Source: Verrucomicrobiaceae bacterium (GTDB lineage: Bacteria > Verrucomicrobiota > Verrucomicrobiia > Verrucomicrobiales > Verrucomicrobiaceae). Taken from it: DNA of 64,000 nt. The position numbers and the translations under genes are program-made. The stretch is taken from positions 1,364,001-1,428,000 of the forward strand of contig JADJPM010000004.1 of the NCBI GenBank assembly GCA_016713245.1. The letters run 5' to 3'. Shown here piece after piece: positions 17,518-25,550 of this stretch. Position 1 is the stretch's first letter, and each line of letters opens with the position of its first letter. The notes beneath the pieces are model-generated. The model saw only the letters and a program-made list of their open reading frames with translations, ran no database searches and was not told the origin of the DNA.

Positions 17518-18020
17518 ATGCGAACCTTTTGTCAGCCAGTTGCACCCTGCTCCCGTTTCTGGCTCGATTTCTAATATCTTTGGTTCTTTTCATTGCTCTC
17601 ACGTCATGTGGCGATAGTCAAACAACCGTGACCAAGGAAAAGGTTGTTGGGAAATATGCTGGCAAACTCCCATCAGGCAGAATTGAGCTATGGGTATTGG
17701 AAGATGGGGGCAGGTTCCTACAGGAGATATTTCGCGATGACAAAGATTACTTGGCTGGTCGTGCATATCTGTCTTTTGAAAGTTCTTGGTCAATTAACGA
17801 AGGACGCTTATGCATAAAACAAATCGTCGAGACGTTTGAATGGTTTCCGCCGTTCAAAACGACAGAGCCAACAAAAGTAAAATTGGCTTCTCCTCTTCTT
17901 TGGCTGCCTGAAGGGTGGGGTGGCGTTCCAATCATTGAGATCCTCGATGACTATGGAATCACATACGTTAAAATCGAGAAGGCCACTGATCCTGTCAGGG
18001 TATTCGGTAGAGGAGAATGA
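17514..18020 (+). CDS. Small predicted lipoprotein in an AT-rich patch
   Basis: A 168-residue protein with a lipoprotein signal (FLARFLISLVLFIALTSC; lipobox LTSC, Cys near residue 32). The mature part is mixed alpha/beta with several Trp residues (LWVLEDGGRF, SSWSINEGR, LWLPEGWGGV), a pattern of small single-domain periplasmic lipoproteins. No known family was recognised. Base composition and codon use are visibly more AT-rich than the flanking purF and membrane genes, which suggests acquisition or low expression. The start ATG overlaps the stop of a short upstream frame. No convincing promoter or terminator was found. Confidence 0.65.
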   Translation: MNANLLSASCTLLPFLARFLISLVLFIALTSCGDSQTTVTKEKVVGKYAGKLPSGRIELWVLEDGGRFLQEIFRDDKDYLAGRAYLSFESSWSINEGRLCIKQIVETFEWFPPFKTTEPTKVKLASPLLWLPEGWGGVPIIEILDDYGITYVKIEKATDPVRVFGRGE

Positions 18021-18491
18021 ACCGGGAAACGGAAAACGGGGGCACTGAATACGGAAAACAACGTCAGTGTGCAACTCTCTGACAAACCTCAGCCATTCAC
18101 TTGCCCACTCAAGTCCGCGCAGGCGGCACTAGTGGAATAAGATTCAGCGGCACGGGCGTCGTGTGGGGGCCGTCCGACGGTCCAATTTGCCGCGTGACCT
18201 CAACGGACGGGCTGGTGTCTACCCGCGGCGGCTGTGCTCGGGGGGGGGGCGGGGTCAGGAAACGGGGGTAGGGTGCAAAAAATTGACAGTTGATGGTGGA
18301 GGCTGCGGGGAAGAAAAATGGTGAAAACAACTGGAGTGCTTCATTCCGCCCCCAAGTTCCCTTGCAGTCTCTCGATGGCATCCTTGGAGGGTCGGATTGC
18401 ATTCCGGCCCACTTCAATTGGGCGGTGGTGGTGCGGAGCAGCGGAGCCGGAAGACCGAAACCATGGGCGGGCGACCTGCCGAAGGCTCCAT
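18021..18491. other. Gene-poor stretch with a G-run cluster
   Basis: No supported gene; open frames on both strands here lack family resemblance, starts with ribosome-binding sites, and normal codon use. Its one distinctive feature is a purine-rich cluster on the plus strand at 18240-18273: a run of 10 G, then GGGG, GGGGG and GGG tracts separated by short loops, able in principle to form a G-quadruplex. The mononucleotide run could also be an assembly-error hotspot. Confidence 0.5.
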
Positions 18492-20402
18492 TCAAGGCGT
18501 TATCGGCAGCAGCTCATAGAGAACAAAGCCTGGAATCCGAGCGATCTCGCGTACGCGAGCCTTCACGGAAGGTGGCAGGCGATCCCCGGCACACTCGACG
18601 AGGCAGGTCACTCCAAGGTGCTCGGCAAAACGCAACGACCAATCCTCCATCGATTCATTCGCCCCCGGCGGCACCAGCTCGAACGGACGTGCCTTGCTCT
18701 GACTGCGCGAGACCTCCCAGCCTCCCGGCAGCTCCGATTTGAGCGGCGCGAGGCGCACACAACGTGCCTCCAGCATCGCCGCGAGTGGGCCGTGAACGGG
18801 AATCCACCAGCCGCTATCCATCCGGGCGTAGTAGCCGAAGGCTCGCCCGGCGAGAGCTTTTTTGATCGGCTCCAATTGCTCGATCGTCCATGGGCGCTGA
18901 TACGCCTCACGGTGCTGGATGAGGTCTGCCACGCCCATGCCCGTTCCTAGGAGGATGAGGAAAGCCGCGCCCACCTTCTGCCACGTTTTCGCTCCCGCCT
19001 GGGTGAACCGCATGGCGAGTCCCCAAACGCCCGCTGGCATGATCAGAAGCGCATGCGCCATGACGATGAAGTGCAATTGATTCTCCGCCATGTCCTCGAG
19101 CAATCGGTAGCCCAGGAAAGCCCCCAAGAGCGCACTGAGAGCCAGCCAGCCGAGCCGTTTCTTCATGACCTCCGCCGAGAACATCAGCAGCAGGATACCA
19201 GGCAGGGACAGTACGCCGATCACGAGGGCCACAGCGCTGTCACTGAGTCCGCTGCGCACCGTGCCAAGGAGGTGCGTGAAGTTCCAATCGATGAGTGGCT
19301 GCCCCTCGGCCCTCGGTAAAGCGGCCCCACAGCCGAAATGCAGCACGCCCCAAGTGATGAGTAGCACCGCGATGATCGCCGCTCCGGTCCATACCATGGC
19401 GAAATCACGCCGCAGCAGTCCACTAATGGCAAGCATGCCGGCCATCACACCACCCACCGCCACGATGTGGGGGGAGGCGATGGCCGCACAGGCTAGCATC
19501 CCCAGGGCAAAAGCACGCTCTCCTCGCAGCCAGAGCAGCAGCGTCGCAAACACCGCCACCGCTTCCAGCTTGTAACTGAATAGGTAGGCTAAGTTCATAC
19601 GCACCAGATGCAGCGTCTCCGTAGCCGCGCTGAGGCCGAACCAATCCTGCCCCAGGCTTCGTGGAAGCTGCACCGTGAGAAGAGACGCCGCACCCACGAG
19701 CAGCGCCCATCCTTGCGTCAGGCGGGTGAGACGCCTCACGATGGCTCCCGCGCACAAAACCAAGATGATATCCATCAGGGCCCCCGTGACATGCATCAGC
19801 GAGGCGAGCGGCATCATGCCGGTGAGAGAGGTGAGCATCCCTGCGATCCACATCGGTCCCCAGTGATACCAAACGTCACGGCTGGAAGGTACGGCGGCGG
19901 CATGATGCGCCATCGTCGCGCTCCAGCTATCTGCCATGTGGGATTCCAGCATGCCGCGGGCTTGATTGGTAAAATGCCCATGGTCGATATGCAGGATACT
20001 CAAGCGGCCATCCCAGCCCACCCAGCCTGTATTCCACCACTCAAAGGCCGCCCCACCCGCGATCACGGCAAGGACCAGCCAACGCCCGTGGGTGGACCCT
20101 ACGGCCCGCACGGCTCCAGGTTTTTGTTTCTCCATTCGCCAGGCCCACATCGCCATCAGGCCCTGGGAGGCAGGTATCAGCGCCACATAAGAGGCACGCT
20201 GCAAAACGAAGCAGGCTGCCACACCCGATAAACAAAGCATGCCGCTCGCACCGCGCAGGGCGAGCCGCTCCAGGCCATCTTCCGAAGCCATCCTCGCAGG
20301 CACGAGCACGAGGCCCAGGAGCCAGCAAAGAGCCAAAAGGGCGAGCAATGCGGCACCACAAGACAAGATACCTGGATCAAACGAGTTCGGCAGAAGCGGC
20401 AT
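18492..20402 (-). CDS. Polytopic membrane protein of unknown function (paralogue B)
   Basis: A 636-residue homologue of the protein at 12508-14478. About a dozen predicted helices occupy residues 12-500 (ALLALLALCWLLGLVLVPAR at the start, AAIIAVLLITWGVLHFG in the middle, LHFIVMAHALLIMPAGVWG late), followed by a soluble C-terminal domain (FGYYARMDSGWW, LVECAGDRLPPSV, GFVLYELLP). The strongest shared motif is DVWYHWG, in a periplasm-facing loop after a short acidic segment. The two copies lie 4 kb apart on the same strand, separated by an acyltransferase gene, purF and a lipoprotein gene. They could act on lipid-linked glycans, but no catalytic motif supports a firm assignment. The orphan secreted protein gene ends 63 bp from this start. 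Confidence 0.74.
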   Translation of the reverse strand: MPLLPNSFDPGILSCGAALLALLALCWLLGLVLVPARMASEDGLERLALRGASGMLCLSGVAACFVLQRASYVALIPASQGLMAMWAWRMEKQKPGAVRAVGSTHGRWLVLAVIAGGAAFEWWNTGWVGWDGRLSILHIDHGHFTNQARGMLESHMADSWSATMAHHAAAVPSSRDVWYHWGPMWIAGMLTSLTGMMPLASLMHVTGALMDIILVLCAGAIVRRLTRLTQGWALLVGAASLLTVQLPRSLGQDWFGLSAATETLHLVRMNLAYLFSYKLEAVAVFATLLLWLRGERAFALGMLACAAIASPHIVAVGGVMAGMLAISGLLRRDFAMVWTGAAIIAVLLITWGVLHFGCGAALPRAEGQPLIDWNFTHLLGTVRSGLSDSAVALVIGVLSLPGILLLMFSAEVMKKRLGWLALSALLGAFLGYRLLEDMAENQLHFIVMAHALLIMPAGVWGLAMRFTQAGAKTWQKVGAAFLILLGTGMGVADLIQHREAYQRPWTIEQLEPIKKALAGRAFGYYARMDSGWWIPVHGPLAAMLEARCVRLAPLKSELPGGWEVSRSQSKARPFELVPPGANESMEDWSLRFAEHLGVTCLVECAGDRLPPSVKARVREIARIPGFVLYELLPITP

Positions 20403-20465
20403 GAAACGAGAGACTACGCCGGAGCGGTCTGTGAATGCAAGAATGGACTCGTGAGAGGACGGGGC

Positions 20466-22895
20466 CTAGGGGCGTGCAGGCGGTGCGAGAGGCACTGGCT
20501 CGATGCTGATCGAGGATGAAGGTCCTGCCGGGCGTGTAACCTCAAAAACCGGGCGGGTGTCTTCCAGCACAGGTTGGGCGCGGGGTGCCCAGCGGAGGAA
20601 GAGATCCAAAGCGGACTGATGGCCGCGCTGCGAGAGCTGCGCGGCATCGTCAATGCGGTGGGCCACATTGTAGGCACCTTCATCGATCTGGTTGTCCTTA
20701 TCGAGCGTGCCGTCTCGCAGCGTGAGGCGGTAGAGCTCGGAGGGCTTCGTGCCTTGCTCACCCGCCACGATGAAGGCGAGGTAGCCGATGCCCACCTGCT
20801 TCAGCACGGGATCGGTCTGCAGAAGCGCGGCGAACTCGCACATCATCTCCTCGCGTTCGCCTTCCGAGGCCTCCGCCCAGGTGCGATACATCGCGTTCAA
20901 AAACGCCGAGAGGATCTTGATCGAGTCCTGCTCGCGATCCCCCGTGCCGAGAAGCCGTTGTTGGAGGGTTTTTCCCTGACGCTGAAACTCTGCGAGGGCG
21001 GTCTGCTCCGGATCCATGAGGCGGATCTCATCGAGAGCGGCCAGATACTGGTCGAACTTGCTGCGAAGCAGGGAGGCGAGAATGAGTTCGCCCTCTTTGG
21101 GCTCCAGGTGAAGGTGGCGGGAAAGGACTTCAAAAAGCGCCGCCGTGCCTTTCTCCGTGAGGCCTGCGGTGAGTTCGAGGGCCACCACGCCGTCACTTTT
21201 CACCGCCGTGCTCAACGAATGCAGGATCTGCGGTGCGACGCTGTCAAACATGACCGGCCCGAGCTTGATGGCGAGTTCTGCCATGATGCGCATGGCATCG
21301 TCGGAATCCACGCTGTTCACGGAGAGGCGATGCTCACGCCCGATCTCTGTGATCCCATCCTTGGTGGAACTGGCCGGATCGGAGGAAACACTGCGCACGA
21401 GGGACCGCTCCAGCACCTCGCCCTCGCCAGCGAAGCCCATCAGCCAGCGGGTACCATGCCCGCTCTGTGATTCGGCCTGCGCCGCGAAGAGACTGCTCTG
21501 GCTGCCTTCATGAAGGCTGTACTTCACAAAGCGGCGCTGAATGTGCGCATCCACCTTCGCCGCCAGTGGCAGATTGGCCCCGACGCTGCGGCTGAACGAA
21601 CTGCCCGCATGGGTGACCGCCCTCACGAGCGTCGTCGGCGTGCCATGCAGAGAGGCCACCCGCTTGGTATGCACTGCGCCCATGGAATCCGCGCCGCCTT
21701 TGAACTGATGCCACGCGGCGTCTCGCGCATTGCGCAGATCGTTTCCGGTCGTGATCATCGGAATGACACCCGAAAGCGGACCCCACAGGTTATCGAAGGC
21801 CTGACGATGATCCTCTCTCGTGAGATCAAACTCATGGTAAAGCGTCGCCCCGCTGTTTCGAGAGCCTGCGGCCAGCGTGGCGGAGAGCGGCGCGAAACGG
21901 AGCTTCCTCTCCACTCGCTTGGTGGCGATGCGGTATTGCCCTTCGGTGATCTCATTGAGGTATTCGGTGCCGATCCGCACATCGATCCCTGCGGAGTAGC
22001 CATCGCTGGAACTAGATTGAATGATCAGCCCCACGGCGTTTTCACTTCGGCGGTACAAATGCACGTCAAACGAACCACTCACCTGCAAGCTGCCCGAAGC
22101 GCCCGCTCGGGCAATGATCGCCTGATCGCCAAGTGCCTTGCCAAAGAGCGGCAAAACCTTCTCCATGCCGATGCCGGGGCCAAACGAGGTCTGCACCGGG
22201 ATGCTGAGCATCGTGCCGACATCCAAGGTATCCAGGCCTGCGCTGGATCGTGGAATGGAGGTGGGAAGGTAAACACCATCTAGCGCCATCTCCCAGTAGT
22301 CCGGTGACTGCCGCATGAAGACGCAGGAATGCGTGCGAGACACACCGGCAGATACTGAAAGCGGCACGCTGACACTGGCGACATTCAAAGCCATGCCGGC
22401 GGGGTTGAAGCCCGCACCGTAGCTCAGTGTCCAGGTGATCTGATCGGACCGCCGAAAGTGTGCGCCCAGCCTTTGTAGCTCATACCGACCACTCACACGT
22501 GCTCCCAGTCCCGGAACATCGGTGACGGGGAAATTGAATCCCGTTTGGGCTGCCCCTTTGAGGTTACGTTGGATCTGCTTGTTTACCCAGTTCAGGCCAC
22601 CAAAGGTCGTCAGAGGCGTCCGAAGTGGTGGCTTGGCGGGAGGCGTGTCTGATTCGGTTTCCTCTTCAACCGGTAGCGCCTTCGCAGGTGCCGCATCCGG
22701 CTGGGTGGGGGCCTCAGGTGGTTCCGTGGCGGCACTCACGGCGAGCGTCATGGCCGCGAACAACAGGCCCTTGAATAGGCCATGCGGAGCGGAGGGGGCA
22801 GGAAGCCATGTGGCAGGCGAGCCAGTGTGGGCTTGCTGTGGACATTGACGCATGCGCTGATTCATAGCCAGCCGCTCACCCTTCGCCACTGCCAT
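20466..22895 (-). CDS. Large exported protein, no known family
   Basis: Up to 809 residues. A hydrophobic segment (GLFKGLLFAAMTLAVSAAT, about residues 40-58) looks like a signal peptide with a long n-region, so the true start may be ATG 22865 or 22853. After a Pro/Glu-rich linker (about 58-90) come alternating beta-strand segments (90-420) such as WTLSYGAGFNPAG and LQVSGSFDVHLYRR. A mostly helical part follows (480-740, rich in Leu/Glu, for example LAEFQRQGKTLQQRLLG). The tail is Pro-rich. No enzyme motif was recognised. It lies between paralogue B and the LpxH-like gene on the same strand. Periplasmic or surface location is inferred from the signal alone. Confidence 0.65.
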   Translation of the reverse strand: MAVAKGERLAMNQRMRQCPQQAHTGSPATWLPAPSAPHGLFKGLLFAAMTLAVSAATEPPEAPTQPDAAPAKALPVEEETESDTPPAKPPLRTPLTTFGGLNWVNKQIQRNLKGAAQTGFNFPVTDVPGLGARVSGRYELQRLGAHFRRSDQITWTLSYGAGFNPAGMALNVASVSVPLSVSAGVSRTHSCVFMRQSPDYWEMALDGVYLPTSIPRSSAGLDTLDVGTMLSIPVQTSFGPGIGMEKVLPLFGKALGDQAIIARAGASGSLQVSGSFDVHLYRRSENAVGLIIQSSSSDGYSAGIDVRIGTEYLNEITEGQYRIATKRVERKLRFAPLSATLAAGSRNSGATLYHEFDLTREDHRQAFDNLWGPLSGVIPMITTGNDLRNARDAAWHQFKGGADSMGAVHTKRVASLHGTPTTLVRAVTHAGSSFSRSVGANLPLAAKVDAHIQRRFVKYSLHEGSQSSLFAAQAESQSGHGTRWLMGFAGEGEVLERSLVRSVSSDPASSTKDGITEIGREHRLSVNSVDSDDAMRIMAELAIKLGPVMFDSVAPQILHSLSTAVKSDGVVALELTAGLTEKGTAALFEVLSRHLHLEPKEGELILASLLRSKFDQYLAALDEIRLMDPEQTALAEFQRQGKTLQQRLLGTGDREQDSIKILSAFLNAMYRTWAEASEGEREEMMCEFAALLQTDPVLKQVGIGYLAFIVAGEQGTKPSELYRLTLRDGTLDKDNQIDEGAYNVAHRIDDAAQLSQRGHQSALDLFLRWAPRAQPVLEDTRPVFEVTRPAGPSSSISIEPVPLAPPARP

Positions 22896-22958
22896 CCGCA
22901 GCGAGAATTTCAGGCAAGGCGACGAGGTTCCCCTTGGTTCTCCGGCTTGCGCCGCCGC

Positions 22959-23819
22959 TCACGCTGCCATCAGCTCGGGCGTCGCCACGGGCATCGGCAG
23001 GGCCATTGGGCGAAGGCGTGTCTCTTCCAGTGGGTGGCTCGGCTCGCTGCCTTTCGGCTGGCGGCCGGTGCGGGTGCAGAAGTCGTGGTAGCTGAGTACT
23101 TCGAATTGATGGTCGTGGTGCTCAATGATCGCCGTCATGCTCTCGACCCAGTCGCCGGAATTCAGATAATGAATGTCGTCGATTAGCTTATCCGCTGGCG
23201 TGTGGATGTGGCCGCAGATGATGCCATCGCAGTTTTTCCAGCGGGCCAGATTTTGGAGCTGCTCTTCGTAGCGGCCCACAAAGCCCACGGCCTGCTTCAC
23301 CTTCGATTTGACCAGTCGGCTGAGGGAGAAGCCTTCTTTGCCCCGCCAGCGCCGCCATTGATTGTAAAAGCGGTTCAGGCGCAGCAGCAGATCATAGCCA
23401 ATCGAACCCACCTTGGCGATCCAGGCGTGATTGGTGCTGATGTGATCAAAGCCGTCACCATGCACCACGAGGTAGCGACCGGCGGGAGACTCGTGGAGAT
23501 GCTCGTTGACGATGCTTAGCCCGGCGAGTTTGAAGGGCAGGAAACGGTCGAGGATATCGTCATGATTGCCGCGGATGTAGATGACCTCGACGTTCTCCTT
23601 CTCCATCTTTTTGAGCAGTGTGCGCACAAAGTGCGTGTGCTCCGTGCGCCATCTGCCGGAGGTCTTCAAAGCCCAGGCGTCGATGATGTCGCCATTGAGG
23701 ATGATTTGATCGCAGACGCAATGGCGGAGAAAGTGCGCGGCCTGCACCGCCTTGGAATCTGCCATGCCGAGGTGGATGTCGGACATGATGAGCGTCTTGA
23801 TTCGGAGCTTGGTTTTCAT
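22959..23819 (-). CDS. UDP-2,3-diacylglucosamine diphosphatase-like metallophosphoesterase
   Basis: A 286-residue calcineurin-like phosphoesterase. All metal motifs are intact: SDIHLG (Asp14/His16), GDIID (Asp44), GNHDD (Asn85/His86), VVHGDGFD, and GHIHTP. The spacing and the insertion rich in Arg/Trp/Lys (FYNQWRRWRGKEG) match the LpxH-type family that cleaves UDP-2,3-diacylglucosamine to lipid X and UMP in lipid A synthesis. The ATG at 23819 is chosen because it directly precedes the first strand (MKTKLRIKTLIMSDIH). No other lpx gene is nearby, and related phosphoesterases of unknown substrate exist. The enzyme is cytoplasmic, peripheral to the inner membrane. Confidence 0.83.
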   Translation of the reverse strand: MKTKLRIKTLIMSDIHLGMADSKAVQAAHFLRHCVCDQIILNGDIIDAWALKTSGRWRTEHTHFVRTLLKKMEKENVEVIYIRGNHDDILDRFLPFKLAGLSIVNEHLHESPAGRYLVVHGDGFDHISTNHAWIAKVGSIGYDLLLRLNRFYNQWRRWRGKEGFSLSRLVKSKVKQAVGFVGRYEEQLQNLARWKNCDGIICGHIHTPADKLIDDIHYLNSGDWVESMTAIIEHHDHQFEVLSYHDFCTRTGRQPKGSEPSHPLEETRLRPMALPMPVATPELMAA

Positions 23820-23892
23820 GCATGGCGTAATCGCCACCACATCTTGTGCCACATAACCGACGGCCCCCAATCTCTTGAAATGAACGTTTTCG

Positions 23893-24150
23893 TCACCGCT
23901 CAGCACGCCCAGGCACGGCAAGCGTCAGCCTGGGGGATTCATTGGCACGCGAAGGCGTTGGCTGGCGCTGCTCACGTTGAGGAGCAAACATTTCCTCCAG
24001 CTTCTTTTCATGGCGTTGCTTATGCAGCACATACACTTGGGAGATCATCCACACGGAAAGCGCGGCGGAGATGATGCCTGCCATCGCCGCCCAGGGCATC
24101 TGCCAGCGTTTGCGACGTGTAGGAGTAGTGGAGGGAAAAAACAGGGCCAT
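23893..24150 (-). CDS. Small single-span membrane protein
   Basis: An 85-residue protein from ATG 24150 (a frame 23 codons longer exists). A basic n-region (TRRKRWQ) precedes one transmembrane helix (MPWAAMAGIISAALSVWMISQVYVL is the span region, about residues 18-40). A highly charged, probably coiled-coil segment follows (HKQRHEKKLEEMF), then a Pro/Arg-rich tail. No family was recognised. It lies between the LpxH-like gene and another single-span protein gene with the same topology, suggesting a small membrane-anchored set. The existence of the gene rests on topology and context only. Confidence 0.5.
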   Translation of the reverse strand: MALFFPSTTPTRRKRWQMPWAAMAGIISAALSVWMISQVYVLHKQRHEKKLEEMFAPQREQRQPTPSRANESPRLTLAVPGRAER

Positions 24151-24271
24151 GGGGATGCATCTCGCGATGGATCCAAAGGCCCGCAATGCTTGCTGCGTGA
24201 CTTGATCGCCACATGGCATTTATGCCACGCATGCCCGTCGTGGTTCGACAACGATTCTGTCACACATGACC

Positions 24272-25162
24272 TCAGCGATCCGTTACCCAGCCAGAGCAGA
24301 TGACTTCCTCGACACTCACCCAGCCATGCTGAATGGTCTCGCGATCTGGCTTGATGAGAAGCACAAAGGGGCCTCCGCTGGAATTTCGTAGTTCTTCACC
24401 AGCAGGACTGCTCTGGAGCACGGCATCAGGCACGAAGGTGCTTAGTGTCTCCTTTTCCGCCGGGTGTGAAATCACCAGAGAGATGCCTTTCTCATCGGCA
24501 AAAGGAGAGCGAGCACTCGTGCGCTGGCAGCGCACTCGCATCAGCCTCGGATGCACTTTCATGCCGACGTGAGTCTGCAACCCGTCAAAGTCCGTCTCAC
24601 ACCATCCGGTGAAGCTCTCCCAGTCGAGTTTGTAACCTTCGGAGGTTTTCTCCAGCACCACGGGCCGGTCACTTCCATCCACCAATCGCACGGTGGTCAG
24701 CAGCAAATCACCCTGGATGCCGAATTCTGGCCCGATGGTCAAAGGAAGCGACGGTACAACCTGCCTGGACCCTGGCAGTGAGCGCACCCGCGGCATCGTG
24801 AGATCAGGATGACGAACGCTATCGCTCAGCAGAGACGTTGAACTCGAGTTGATGGCGCGGCGAAGCACCATGCAGGCCTTTTGAAATGATTCACGGGCCA
24901 GATCTGGTGTGCCTTCTTTGGATTCATCAAATCCCACAAACGGACGGGCTTTCGGCTTGGGCATTTCATCATCACTCGCCTTCGCGGCAGCAGCCTGACT
25001 CTTCTTGCGTGTTTCAGGCTCGGGTGAGGGATTCATCACCTCACGCATATGAGAGATCAGCCATGCGGAGGCTCCAATCACCACGATCAAAAGGAGAAAT
25101 TGCCAAAACGATGGGTCCCGCCTGCTAAACAGGCCTTGGGAGGCGAAATCGGGAGAAATCAT
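24272..25162 (-). CDS. Single-span membrane-anchored protein of unknown function
   Basis: A 296-residue protein with an N-terminal helix (FWQFLLLIVVIGASAWLIS, about residues 19-37). An Ala/Lys-rich linker follows, then a soluble domain from about residue 95 with a mixed alpha/beta pattern and landmarks FQKACMVLRRAINSSS, LDWESFTGWCETDF and VRCQRTSARSPF. The segment resembles periplasmic domains of unnamed verrucomicrobial proteins; no catalytic motif was seen. It is upstream of the 85-residue membrane protein on the same strand (121-bp gap) and may be co-expressed. ATG 25162 gives the expected short cytoplasmic n-region. Confidence 0.68.
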   Translation of the reverse strand: MISPDFASQGLFSRRDPSFWQFLLLIVVIGASAWLISHMREVMNPSPEPETRKKSQAAAAKASDDEMPKPKARPFVGFDESKEGTPDLARESFQKACMVLRRAINSSSTSLLSDSVRHPDLTMPRVRSLPGSRQVVPSLPLTIGPEFGIQGDLLLTTVRLVDGSDRPVVLEKTSEGYKLDWESFTGWCETDFDGLQTHVGMKVHPRLMRVRCQRTSARSPFADEKGISLVISHPAEKETLSTFVPDAVLQSSPAGEELRNSSGGPFVLLIKPDRETIQHGWVSVEEVICSGWVTDR

Positions 25163-25550
25163 AGCTCACTCTTTTGCATGAGTTCAACCGACTCAAATGG
25201 TGCCACGTCACATCATTGCCACAGAGGCTAAATGAACTTCAGTCTCCCGACTGACTTGATTAGAGAACGGCTCACACCAAGGCACCAAGGCACAAAGCAA
25301 CACCATCGATGTGTCTTCGCGCCTTGTGTGACCACAAAATCAACGACGTTACTTTCTGCTCCACAACCAAGTAGCCTTGAGTTTCGGTGCTATCATGTGA
25401 CGCGCCTGACGCATTCATCGTGAAGCGAAAATCGCGCTGCGAAACAGCCTCGTCACAAGCGCGTGGACTCCGACGAAAAGGTCACACGCAATCACGAGCG
25501 CGAATCCAAAGCGCCTCCATAAATCGCGCGCTTCAAGCCACCCACTGCTT
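25163..25550. other. Intergenic region before the giant gene
   Basis: 388 bp without a supported gene, between divergent genes. It contains the inverted-repeat element at 25273-25330. The 120 bp preceding ATG 25551 should hold the promoter of the giant gene, but no sigma-70 or Pho-box match was convincing. Confidence 0.5.
25273..25330. repeat. Imperfect inverted repeat with internal AAGGCAC direct repeats
   Basis: CACACCAAGGC (25273-25283) and GCCTTGTGTG (25321-25330) are complementary except for one bulged base. Inside are direct repeats of CCAAGGCAC. From memory, similar CACCAAGGCAC-type palindromes are dispersed in many environmental bacterial genomes. It may be a small REP-like or MITE-like remnant. 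Confidence 0.5.

Noticed and set aside
18109..18950. Open frames on both strands in and near the gene-poor stretch
   Set aside because: No similarity, no ribosome-binding sites, and several overlap the strongly supported membrane protein gene.
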